Shown here piece after piece: positions 8,458 through 13,784 of a stretch of 13,784 bases of DNA (position 1 is the stretch's first letter; the number at the start of each line of letters is the position of its first letter). The notes under the pieces are model-generated. The model saw nothing but the letters and a program-made list of their open reading frames with translations, had not been told where the DNA came from and did no database searches. This stretch comes from Flavobacteriales bacterium. GTDB taxonomy: Bacteria > Bacteroidota > Bacteroidia > Flavobacteriales_F > PHOS-HE28. The DNA lies in contig JALOLX010000016.1 in assembly GCA_025455765.1 (NCBI GenBank), positions 1-13,784 on the forward strand, given 5' to 3'. The position numbers and the translations under genes are program-made.

Positions 8458-9038
8458 TGGAGTTGCGGGAAGACGGAACAGGCAAGTGCATCATCCTTTC
8501 CGCACCTTCGGGTGCCGGGAAGACCACCATCGTGCGGCATCTGTTGGGCAGTGGCCTTGGTCTGGCTTTCAGTGTCAGTGCCACCACACGACCACCACGC
8601 GCCAACGAGCGGGATGGCCACGATTACCACTTTCGATCTGAGGCGCAGTTCAAAGCGCATGTGCTCGCCGGTGATCTGGTAGAGTGGGAGGAGGTATACC
8701 CCGGCCGGTTCTATGGTACCCTGCGCAGTGAAGTGGACCGCATCTGGGCGGAAGGGCACCACGCCATTTTCGATATCGATGTGATCGGCGGCTTGCGTTT
8801 GAAGGAGATCTACAAGGAACGTGCACTGGCCATCTTCGTGGCACCGCCGAGCATGGAAGCGCTGGAAGAACGCTTGCGCAGCCGGGGCACGGAGACAGAG
8901 TCCACCCTGCGCACCAGGCTGGACAAGGCCCGGCAGGAGTGGAGCCACGCCCCTTCGTTCGACCATGTGCTGGTGAACGATGATCTGCAGCGGGCTTGTG
9001 AAGAGGCCGTACAACTCGTCAACCGCTTCCTGGCATGA
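8457..9038 (+). CDS. gmk: Guanylate kinase
   Basis: A 193-residue cytoplasmic kinase converting GMP (or dGMP) to GDP with ATP, an essential step of guanine nucleotide synthesis. The P-loop is SAPSGAGKTT near residues 15-24. The GMP-binding segment follows as SATTRPPRANERDGHDYHF, then EWEEVYPGRFYGT, and DIDVIGG of the core. The family's lid arginines are in EERLRSRGTETESTLRTRL. Length is normal. The ATG at 8457 is chosen over the adjacent in-frame GTG at 8454 because it forms the TGATG junction with yicC. Its own stop overlaps nadD by four bases (ATGA at 9035-9038), so yicC, gmk and nadD form one coupled operon. Confidence 0.96.
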   Translation: MELREDGTGKCIILSAPSGAGKTTIVRHLLGSGLGLAFSVSATTRPPRANERDGHDYHFRSEAQFKAHVLAGDLVEWEEVYPGRFYGTLRSEVDRIWAEGHHAIFDIDVIGGLRLKEIYKERALAIFVAPPSMEALEERLRSRGTETESTLRTRLDKARQEWSHAPSFDHVLVNDDLQRACEEAVQLVNRFLA

Positions 9039-9637
9039 CCCGCATCGGCTGTCTCTTCGGCACCTTCGATCCGCCGCACAATGGGCATTTGGCCATTGCG
9101 GACCACATGCTCCAGCGGGCTGGCCTGGACCAAGTATGGTTGGTGGTCACTCCGCTCAACCCGTTCAAACAAGGACGTGGGATAAGCCCTGATCTACATC
9201 GAATGGCCATGGTGCGGCTTGCGGTACAAGGACGCTCGGCGGTGTTGGCCAGCGGCTTTGAACTGGACCTGCCCAAGCCCAGCTATACCGCGGACAGCCT
9301 GCGGTTCATGCGTGAGCGTTGGCCGCACCACAGCTTCGATCTGATCATCGGCAGCGACAACCTGGCCACGTTCCACAACTGGAAGGACCCCGGCGCCATC
9401 CTGGAGCACCACCGCCTCTTGGTCTATCCGCGTGATGGGTTCCAGGACCATCTCCAAGCCTCGGCCTATCAAGGGTCGCCGCAGGTGCAGATCATTGCCG
9501 ACGCGCCCTTGGTCCGCGTTTCGTCCACGCAGGTACGTGCCGCCATTGCCCGCTGGGAACCGGTGGACGATCTGGTGCCCCCCGCGGTGGTCAGCTATAT
9601 CCGGGAGTTCCGCCTGTATGGCCCGGCGAAGCCCTGA
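9035..9637 (+). CDS. nadD: Nicotinate-nucleotide adenylyltransferase
   Basis: A 200-residue cytoplasmic enzyme adenylylating nicotinate mononucleotide to deamido-NAD in NAD biosynthesis. The nucleotidyltransferase motif is GTFDPPHNGHLAIA (residues 9-22), a form of GxFxPxHxGH. The substrate-binding region carries NPFKQ; then come LIIGSDNLATFHNWKDP and the C-terminal VSSTQVRAAI, a form of the ISSTxIR motif that binds ATP phosphate. Length is typical of NadD, and the PPH in the first motif fits the Bacteroidota form. The start codon overlaps the gmk stop. The gene ends only 12 bases from the end of the convergent udk gene, with no terminator between them. Confidence 0.95.
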   Translation: MTRIGCLFGTFDPPHNGHLAIADHMLQRAGLDQVWLVVTPLNPFKQGRGISPDLHRMAMVRLAVQGRSAVLASGFELDLPKPSYTADSLRFMRERWPHHSFDLIIGSDNLATFHNWKDPGAILEHHRLLVYPRDGFQDHLQASAYQGSPQVQIIADAPLVRVSSTQVRAAIARWEPVDDLVPPAVVSYIREFRLYGPAKP

Positions 9638-9649
9638 GCCGACACCGTC

Positions 9650-10288
9650 TCAAAGGACCGCGCTGCGTACATCAGCGGCCTGGCGCAAATGGTCACCCAG
9701 CACCTTCACGGCCCGGCTGTAGCCCAGCTCGTTCACCACGTGCAGGTCGCAGAGATGCCTGTAGGGCAGCAGGTAGTTGCGGTAGGCCGGCAATACATGG
9801 TGCTCCCATTGGTACCTGATCTCGTCCTCGCCATAACCGCGCTCCACCGAGTCGCGACGTATGCGCCGGTCAAGCTGGGCCTCCTCGCTGGCGTCGATGA
9901 ACACCCGCAGGTCGAACAGGTCGCGCAGGGGTTCGTGGTGAAGCACGAACAGGCCTTCCACCAGGATCACCGGTGCAGGGCGCAACTCGATGAGCGACGC
10001 CTCCTTGCCAGCGTGATTGAAGGTGTATTCGCGTCGGTAGATGACGCCGCCGCTTAACAGTGTGCGAAGGTCGCGGGTAAGGCCGTCGAGGTCCACCGCG
10101 GTGGGCAGATCGAAATTGATCTTCCCATTGCTGTCCAGTGCTTGCTGTTCCTTGGGGTGGTAATAGTCGTCCTGCGAAACCACGCAGATGCTGCCCGGGG
10201 CCAACACCTCATGCAGTGCCCTGACCAGGCTGGTCTTACCCGAACCACTGCCTCCTGCCACACCGACCAGGTAGGAACCCTGCTGCAT
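9650..10288 (-). CDS. udk: Uridine kinase
   Basis: A 212-residue cytoplasmic kinase phosphorylating uridine (and probably cytidine) in pyrimidine salvage. The Walker A motif is GVAGGSGSGKTS near residues 9-20. It is followed by SQDDYYHP, NFDLPTAVDLDGL (nucleoside-binding region), YRREYTFNHAGKEA, and VILVEGLFVLHHEPLRDLFDLRVFIDA in parts around the catalytic base. RRIRRDSVERGYG is the lid region with several arginines. Length matches the uridine kinase family. The ATG at 10288 is the only start before the P-loop. The exact -7 element TACTTTTG ends just 5 bases upstream, so the message may begin at or next to the start codon. Confidence 0.94.
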   Translation of the reverse strand: MQQGSYLVGVAGGSGSGKTSLVRALHEVLAPGSICVVSQDDYYHPKEQQALDSNGKINFDLPTAVDLDGLTRDLRTLLSGGVIYRREYTFNHAGKEASLIELRPAPVILVEGLFVLHHEPLRDLFDLRVFIDASEEAQLDRRIRRDSVERGYGEDEIRYQWEHHVLPAYRNYLLPYRHLCDLHVVNELGYSRAVKVLGDHLRQAADVRSAVL

Positions 10289-10293
10289 CAGCG

Positions 10294-10323
10294 CAAAAGT
10301 AGCGGTGGACGGGCCTTCCCCAA
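10294..10323 (-). promoter_or_regulatory. udk promoter (TTG, 19 bases, TACTTTTG)
   Basis: On the minus strand, TTG (10323-10321) is followed after exactly 19 bases by TACTTTTG (10301-10294). This matches the Bacteroidota primary sigma factor pattern at both elements and spacing. The -7 box ends five bases before the udk ATG at 10288, which predicts a leaderless or nearly leaderless transcript. It is the best promoter in the window. Confidence 0.6.
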
Positions 10324-10385
10324 CAGGTGCTCTGGTTTGGCACGCCGCTTGGATAGGGAGGGATGTACCCTACAACGAACACACG

Positions 10386-10526
10386 ATGAACACCCCGGCC
10401 ACCACCTACTCTGACCTGAAGAACAAGGCCAAGCAATTGTTGCTGGCCGGCGATCTGGAGCGCTACCTGCGCCTCCTCCGAACCATGCATACCGCTGCCA
10501 ACGGGCGTCGCCCGGCATTGGCCTGA
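10386..10526 (+). CDS. Small hypothetical protein, 46 residues
   Basis: A predicted 46-residue cytoplasmic protein that I do not assign to a named family. The ATG at 10386 is preferred over an upstream in-frame extension to 10305, because residues from here look like one protein: MNTPATTYSDLKNKAKQLLL and then AGDLERYLRLLRTMHTA. These form a basic, probably two-helix stretch. An upstream start would run into the udk promoter region and adds low-complexity, non-helical residues. No signal peptide or membrane segment is seen. I have an impression of similar short K/R- and L-rich proteins (KAKxLLxxGxLxxYLxxL) in Flavobacteriales, but cannot confirm it. It is followed by a hairpin at 10546-10569 and a second small gene. 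Confidence 0.55.
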   Translation: MNTPATTYSDLKNKAKQLLLAGDLERYLRLLRTMHTAANGRRPALA

Positions 10527-10545
10527 ACCCCTGACGCTCAGCTTG

Positions 10546-10569
10546 GGACGGTCCTCTCGGGGGCCGTTC
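10546..10569 (+). terminator. Hairpin between the two small genes, possible terminator or attenuator
   Basis: A 9-bp stem pairs GGACGGTCC (10546-10554) with GGGCCGTTC (10561-10569), including two G-T wobbles, around a 6-base loop. It lies 19 bases past the stop of the 46-residue gene. The following bases are only weakly T-rich (TGCGTTTC), so it might be a leaky terminator or a structure in a shared transcript. Confidence 0.4.
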
Positions 10570-10615
10570 TGCGTTTCTGGGGGGAGGTGGATGGAACTTT
10601 TTTCCGCCCATTGGA

Positions 10616-10623
10616 TCCTTTTG
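10616..10623 (+). promoter_or_regulatory. Possible -7 element for the 58-residue gene
   Basis: TCCTTTTG differs from TAnnTTTG at one fixed position and ends 24 bases before the ATG at 10648. No TTG lies 19 bases upstream. Together with the hairpin at 10546-10569 it suggests the second small gene could be transcribed separately. Confidence 0.27.
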
Positions 10624-10647
10624 CCCGGAGTTGCCGTAGAAGGCCCC

Positions 10648-10824
10648 ATGACGAAGAAGGATAAGATAGCCTTCATCAAGAGCAGCAAGCGGAAAACGCA
10701 CGTGTACCAGGACCTGAACAGGTACACGGACCAGCAGCTCAACGATGTCATCCGGGAGATCGTGCAGGGGCTGGTCCGCGAGAGCGAGATCATCGCCAAT
10801 GCGTACATCAACGGATATCGTTAG
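10648..10824 (+). CDS. Small hypothetical protein, 58 residues
   Basis: A predicted 58-residue soluble protein that I do not recognise. The ATG at 10648 is chosen because coding-like sequence begins there: MTKKDKIAFIKSSKRKTHVY, then QDLNRYTDQQLNDVIREIV, ending in ESEIIANAYINGYR. The N-terminal third is strongly basic (seven Lys/Arg in the first 16 residues) and the rest looks helical and amphipathic. A longer in-frame version from 10543 would have to be translated through the hairpin at 10546-10569 and adds unlikely residues. A basic tail plus helices would fit nucleic-acid or ribosome binding, but that is a guess. A long bidirectional terminator-like hairpin follows 42 bases after the stop. 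Confidence 0.6.
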   Translation: MTKKDKIAFIKSSKRKTHVYQDLNRYTDQQLNDVIREIVQGLVRESEIIANAYINGYR

Positions 10825-10866
10825 CGATGGTGTAGCGTGCGCACTGCTGAAGGCAGGGACCCACAG

Positions 10867-10909
10867 GTAGCGAAGCCCCACCACCGAAAGGCGGACGGGG
10901 CTTCGTTAC
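10867..10909. terminator. Bidirectional terminator-like hairpin with GAAA tetraloop
   Basis: A 13-bp stem pairs 10867-10879 with 10897-10909 (core CGAAGCCCC with GGGGCTTCG, one G-T wobble). The 17-base interior folds further as CC-a-CC around a GAAA tetraloop with GG-c-GG. It lies between the convergent ends of the 58-residue gene (42 bases upstream) and the barrel gene (its stop is 9 bases away on the other strand), so it could serve both. Neither side has a clear U-tract. Confidence 0.65.
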
Positions 10910-10918
10910 GTTCGGACC

Positions 10919-11566
10919 TTACCAGCCGATGCCGAACGAATAGCCGGCTTGGAAGTAGGTTCTGCTCAGGGACCAATCACTGGCGGCCATGTACGGGGGT
11001 AGCATGCCGTCAAGTTCGCCAAGATTGACGCCGACACCGATATAAAACTCGCCGTAGTACCCGTCAAGCTCGCTGCGGCTACCCACACGGAGACCGAGCT
11101 GGGTCAGTGTGGTCTTGCTTTCAGTGGCACGCGCCCATGCGGGTGCAGGAAAGCCAAAGGAGCTGTTGGTATCCCACACGGAAGGGTCCAGCTCCAGGAT
11201 GACCGTGCGGATGCCGATAGAGGTGGCGATGTACGGTCCACCGGCCATATCGCTAAAGAAATAGAGCGACCGAAGGGTAAAGTTCCGTGTGCGGGTGATG
11301 GTGCTCACGTCAACTTGGTAGCCATCGTACGAGAGGGATTCCCGGGTATTGCTTCCATCGCCGAACAAATCAAAGGCGAAGCCGTAGTCAAAGGCCATGG
11401 CGGTGCGGTCGCTGAGGTCGGCATCCGCTCCGAAGACGAAACCCATGTTGGCACCCTTCTCCACGTTCTCATAGTTCAGCGGTGAAATGCGCAAGCCCAT
11501 CTGTGCGTGGGTCGATAGGAGCGACCAAAGCACCGCGCCGACCAGTAAGCTGATGAGCCTGCTCAT
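10919..11566 (-). CDS. Outer-membrane beta-barrel protein, function unknown
   Basis: A 215-residue protein with a signal peptide (MSRLISLLVGAVLWSLLSTHAQ, cleavage after about residue 21) and alternating polar/hydrophobic strands rich in Gly, Tyr and Phe. Examples are NMGFVFGADADLSDRTAMAFDYGFAF in parts, EFYIGVGVNLGEL, and the final strand TYFQAGYSFGIGW. The C-terminal Trp fits the aromatic end that the BAM complex recognises. The size suggests an 8-stranded barrel like the OmpA/OprF-barrel or porin-like families common in Bacteroidota, but no specific family is recognised. The start codon overlaps the stop of the upstream lipoprotein-protease gene by four bases (ATGA), so the two are translationally coupled and probably act together at the outer membrane. 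Substrate or partner is unknown. Confidence 0.75.
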   Translation of the reverse strand: MSRLISLLVGAVLWSLLSTHAQMGLRISPLNYENVEKGANMGFVFGADADLSDRTAMAFDYGFAFDLFGDGSNTRESLSYDGYQVDVSTITRTRNFTLRSLYFFSDMAGGPYIATSIGIRTVILELDPSVWDTNSSFGFPAPAWARATESKTTLTQLGLRVGSRSELDGYYGEFYIGVGVNLGELDGMLPPYMAASDWSLSRTYFQAGYSFGIGW

Positions 11567-13074
11567 TTCGTGAAGCTGATATTGAGCATTTCCAAGGCCT
11601 GTGAGATCGGTACGCCAAAGCCTAGACCTTCCAGCCCTTTGCCGCTGATCTTGAGCGTGGCCACACCTACCACAGCGCCGGTCTCATCGATCAAGGGGCC
11701 GCCGCTGTTCCCTGGATTGATGCTTACGTCCGTTTGTAGGTAGGCACGGCCTTCGATCTCGCGCTTGCCGCTTAGTACACCGCGCGAAACGCTCTGCCCC
11801 AATTCCGTATCCAGCGGCGTGCCGATGGCGAAGATCTCTTCACCCAACATAAGCTGCCCGTCATTACCGATCGCCATGGAGGGAAGGTCGCTCGCTGTGA
11901 CCTTCAAGAGCGCCACGTCGAAATCCTTGTTCACCTTCACCACCGTGGCATCCAGGGTGAACCCTTGAGAGAATTTCACTTTCACAAGGCTCTCGCCGTT
12001 CACCACGTGTTCATTCGTGATGATGTATCCATCGTTACTGATGATGAAACCACTGCCGTGCCCCTTTTCCATGTCCACCGTAACCACACCCTTGATCAGC
12101 TCGGCAAGCATCTCCTTGCGGCTCTTGAAGGTGATGGTCTTGGGCGTACCGATCACCACTTCATTGCCTTTACTGGCCACCAGGCCAGCGCCATAGAGCG
12201 CTTCCAACCGAGCGGGTAGTTCGCTGTTCTCCGCCAGGGTACGGCTGGCTACGGCGAGTGCACTGCCCAGGATCTCTTCAGCACGTTCCTTATTGGCGAA
12301 GTGGGTGACAGTGCTGCGTTCTTCGAGCAGGATCTTGTCCGGATCCAATGCGCTGAAAAAGCGCCAATTCACCGTCAGGTCGATCGTGCCTGTTAGGCGC
12401 TCCTTACTTTCGGTGACATCCATCGTGACGTTCTCCAAGGTCGGATACAGGAAGAATTTGGCCCGTTGGATGGCTTCGTCACCTTTGGTGGTGCCTTTGC
12501 GAACGGTCTTCATATCCATCCACGTGTCCCGCGCACCCGCAGTGAGGGAGGAGGTCAGCTGATCGCCGTAGTTCAGGCTCTTCAAAGGCGTGTCGCGATC
12601 GTGCTTTACGGGTCGCCCGTTCACCTTGCCCAAGGCAGCACGCTCACCCACGCCGATCTCCAACCCGGTTATGGGGATGTACTGCTTGCGCATGTCGGCT
12701 GGCATTTCCTTGAACAGCCGCACAATGGCTCGTTCCGTCGGGAACGTATACATCTTCGGACTTTTATGGTCGACAATGTAGGGCAGGTGGAAGAGCATGG
12801 CATCCACGAACAGGACCGAATTACGCGTCTTGGGATAGACCGTACTGGTTGCAGTGACATATCCAGGATGGCGCAACTCGAAGTTCAGCTCTCGTCCATC
12901 GTTCGGGTCATAGGTGTAGGTATATGGTGTTACACCACGCTGGTTGCCATTCACATATACCGTGGCGCCCTGTGGAACGGACTCCAGGGTGATGGAACTG
13001 CCGGAGCCACCGATCAGCCCCGCACATCCGCTGAAGATGAACGCAAGCGGAAGAAGGAATTGTAGTCTTTGCAT
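11563..13074 (-). CDS. Lipoprotein with PEGA domain and C-terminal HtrA-like serine protease domain
   Basis: A 503-residue predicted lipoprotein. The ATG at 13074 gives a clean lipoprotein signal (MQRLQFLLPLAFIFSGCAG, lipid-attachment Cys near residue 18). A GTG at 13110 is rejected because it lies inside the probable promoter. A PEGA domain follows (about 27-85: SVPQGATVYVNGNQRGVTPY and HPGY). Next is a ~220-residue region I do not recognise, with a strand-rich part (FFLYPTLENVTMDV, then LTGTIDLTVNWRFF). The last ~180 residues are a trypsin-like S1C domain: GHGSGFIISNDGYIITNEHVV with H356, DFDVALLKV with D386, and NPGNSGGPL with S457. The triad spacing (30 and 71) is like DegP. No PDZ domain follows, which is unusual for HtrA proteins. 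It probably acts in the periplasm, anchored to a membrane. The stop overlaps the start of the barrel gene. Confidence 0.87.
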   Translation of the reverse strand: MQRLQFLLPLAFIFSGCAGLIGGSGSSITLESVPQGATVYVNGNQRGVTPYTYTYDPNDGRELNFELRHPGYVTATSTVYPKTRNSVLFVDAMLFHLPYIVDHKSPKMYTFPTERAIVRLFKEMPADMRKQYIPITGLEIGVGERAALGKVNGRPVKHDRDTPLKSLNYGDQLTSSLTAGARDTWMDMKTVRKGTTKGDEAIQRAKFFLYPTLENVTMDVTESKERLTGTIDLTVNWRFFSALDPDKILLEERSTVTHFANKERAEEILGSALAVASRTLAENSELPARLEALYGAGLVASKGNEVVIGTPKTITFKSRKEMLAELIKGVVTVDMEKGHGSGFIISNDGYIITNEHVVNGESLVKVKFSQGFTLDATVVKVNKDFDVALLKVTASDLPSMAIGNDGQLMLGEEIFAIGTPLDTELGQSVSRGVLSGKREIEGRAYLQTDVSINPGNSGGPLIDETGAVVGVATLKISGKGLEGLGFGVPISQALEMLNISFTK

Positions 13075-13098
13075 ACTGGTCAGTATCTGAAGCCTGTG

Positions 13099-13128
13099 CA
13101 AATAAACCACTGTAAGCCTTTACTGCAA
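13099..13128 (-). promoter_or_regulatory. Promoter of the lipoprotein-protease/barrel unit
   Basis: On the minus strand, TTG (13128-13126) is followed after 19 bases by TTTATTTG (13106-13099), one mismatch from TAnnTTTG. The spacing is the same as in the udk promoter. It ends 24 bases before the ATG at 13074, supporting that start and a leader of roughly 15-20 bases. Confidence 0.5.
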
Positions 13129-13144
13129 GTTCCACGAGGAAAAT

Positions 13145-13152
13145 TACCTTCG
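13145..13152 (+). promoter_or_regulatory. Possible -7 element of recJ
   Basis: TACCTTCG is one mismatch from TAnnTTTG and resembles TATCTTCG ahead of the permease gene. It ends 16 bases before the recJ ATG at 13169, nearly the same spacing as for yicC. No TTG is found 19 bases upstream. The position argues against the in-frame ATG at 13157, which would leave only 4 bases. Confidence 0.35.
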
Positions 13153-13168
13153 ATCCATGAGCCGAGTG

Positions 13169-13784
13169 ATGGAGAAGCGCTGGGTGTACCGTTCGGTGCC
13201 CGACCAGCAAGTGGTGGAAAGGCTTACGCACGAGCGGTGTCCAGAGGTCATCGCCCGTCTGCTGGCCCAACGTGGTATCGTCGATCCGGAAGAAGCATCC
13301 GCCTTCTTCAGGCCCGACCTGGAACAACTGCACGACCCCTTCCTGATGAAGGACATGGAAGCGGCCGTGCAGCGCGTGGAACGTGCGCTGGGTGACCATG
13401 AGCGTATCATGGTGTATGGTGACTATGACGTGGACGGAACGACGGCCGTGGCATTGGTCTATTCCTTCCTCCAGCGCTTTACCGGTCAATTGATCTTCCA
13501 TATCCCGGACCGCTACAGCGAAGGGTATGGGATCTCTTTCGCTGGTGTGGAGCGCGCCCATCGCGAAGGGTGCACCTTGATCATCGCGCTGGACTGTGGC
13601 ATCAAGGCGCACGACAAGGTGGAGCGCGCGCGCGAGCTGGGCATCGACATGATCATCTGCGATCACCACCGCCCGGGGGATACGCTGCCGGCCGCACTGG
13701 CTGTGCTCGATCCCAAGCGTGCCGATTGTCCTTACCCCTTCAAAGAGCTCAGTGGCTGCGGCATCGGCTTCAAGTTGGTGCAGG
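13169..13784 (+). CDS. recJ: Single-stranded-DNA-specific exonuclease RecJ, 5' part
   Basis: The first 205 codons of RecJ, the 5'-3' single-strand exonuclease of recombination and repair; the gene runs off the right edge. The DHH-family motifs are intact: motif I GDYDVDGTTA at residues 84-93, DCGI from about 142, and CDHHRPG with D165-H166-H167. The block YSEGYGIS precedes DCGI and SGCGIGFKL ends the window. The N-terminal FFRPDLEQLHDPFLMKDM is a typical RecJ lead-in. The ATG at 13169 (MEKRWVYR) is preferred because, from memory, Bacteroidota RecJ proteins commonly begin MEKRW; the ATG at 13157 would add MSRV. It is divergent from the lipoprotein-protease gene, with 94 bases between starts. 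Confidence 0.93.
   Translation, partial: MEKRWVYRSVPDQQVVERLTHERCPEVIARLLAQRGIVDPEEASAFFRPDLEQLHDPFLMKDMEAAVQRVERALGDHERIMVYGDYDVDGTTAVALVYSFLQRFTGQLIFHIPDRYSEGYGISFAGVERAHREGCTLIIALDCGIKAHDKVERARELGIDMIICDHHRPGDTLPAALAVLDPKRADCPYPFKELSGCGIGFKLVQ

Noticed and set aside
10236..10884. Two minus-strand frames of about 190-200 codons covering the small-gene region.
   Set aside because: Their sequences are Arg/Pro-rich without motifs, they cross the udk promoter and the hairpins, and one begins inside the terminator stem; the plus-strand small frames look more protein-like.
13144..13669. Minus-strand frames opposite recJ.
   Set aside because: The plus strand encodes intact DHH motifs of RecJ, so these are shadows.
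1..13784. CRISPR arrays, tRNA or rRNA genes, insertion sequences, attachment sites.
   Set aside because: No regularly spaced repeats, cloverleaf-like sequence, transposase or integrase motifs were seen on reading either strand.

Overview
The window is a stretch of chromosome from a high-GC member of the Bacteroidota, most likely Flavobacteriales. Three things point there: a secreted peptidase ending in a type IX secretion (T9SS) sorting domain, promoter-like elements of the Bacteroidota type (TTG, 19 bases, then TAnnTTTG) instead of -35/-10 boxes, and the yicC-gmk-nadD gene order. No phage, insertion sequence, CRISPR array, tRNA or rRNA was seen. Genes are packed tightly and no gene-free stretch exceeds 300 bases.

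Layout. (1) Positions 1-4099, minus strand: two tandem paralogous secreted M43 (cytophagalysin/pappalysin-like) metallopeptidases with PKD and beta-sandwich modules. The downstream copy runs off the left edge and has no recognisable start codon. (2) 4181-6572, minus: a cystathionine gamma-synthase-type PLP enzyme, preceded by a UPF0104 (flippase-like, LPG synthase transmembrane) membrane protein. (3) 6625-7548, plus: an EamA/DMT-family permease. (4) 7588-9637, plus: yicC-gmk-nadD, translationally coupled by 1- and 4-base overlaps (RNA decay factor, guanylate kinase, NAD biosynthesis). (5) 9650-10288, minus: udk (uridine kinase), convergent with nadD, with a good promoter that would give a leaderless mRNA. 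(6) 10386-10824, plus: two small proteins of 46 and 58 residues that I do not recognise, with a hairpin between them and a strong terminator-like hairpin after them. (7) 10919-13074, minus: a two-gene unit encoding a PEGA-domain lipoprotein with a C-terminal HtrA-like serine protease and, overlapping it by 4 bases, a small outer-membrane beta-barrel protein. (8) 13169 to the right edge, plus: the 5' part of recJ, divergent from that unit.

Most of the window is housekeeping (nucleotide, NAD, sulfur amino acid and DNA repair functions). The less ordinary parts are the coupled PEGA-protease/barrel pair, the start-less M43 paralogue and the two small proteins. None of these is shown by sequence alone to be a new system. 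The protease/barrel pair is the best candidate for an undescribed envelope module.
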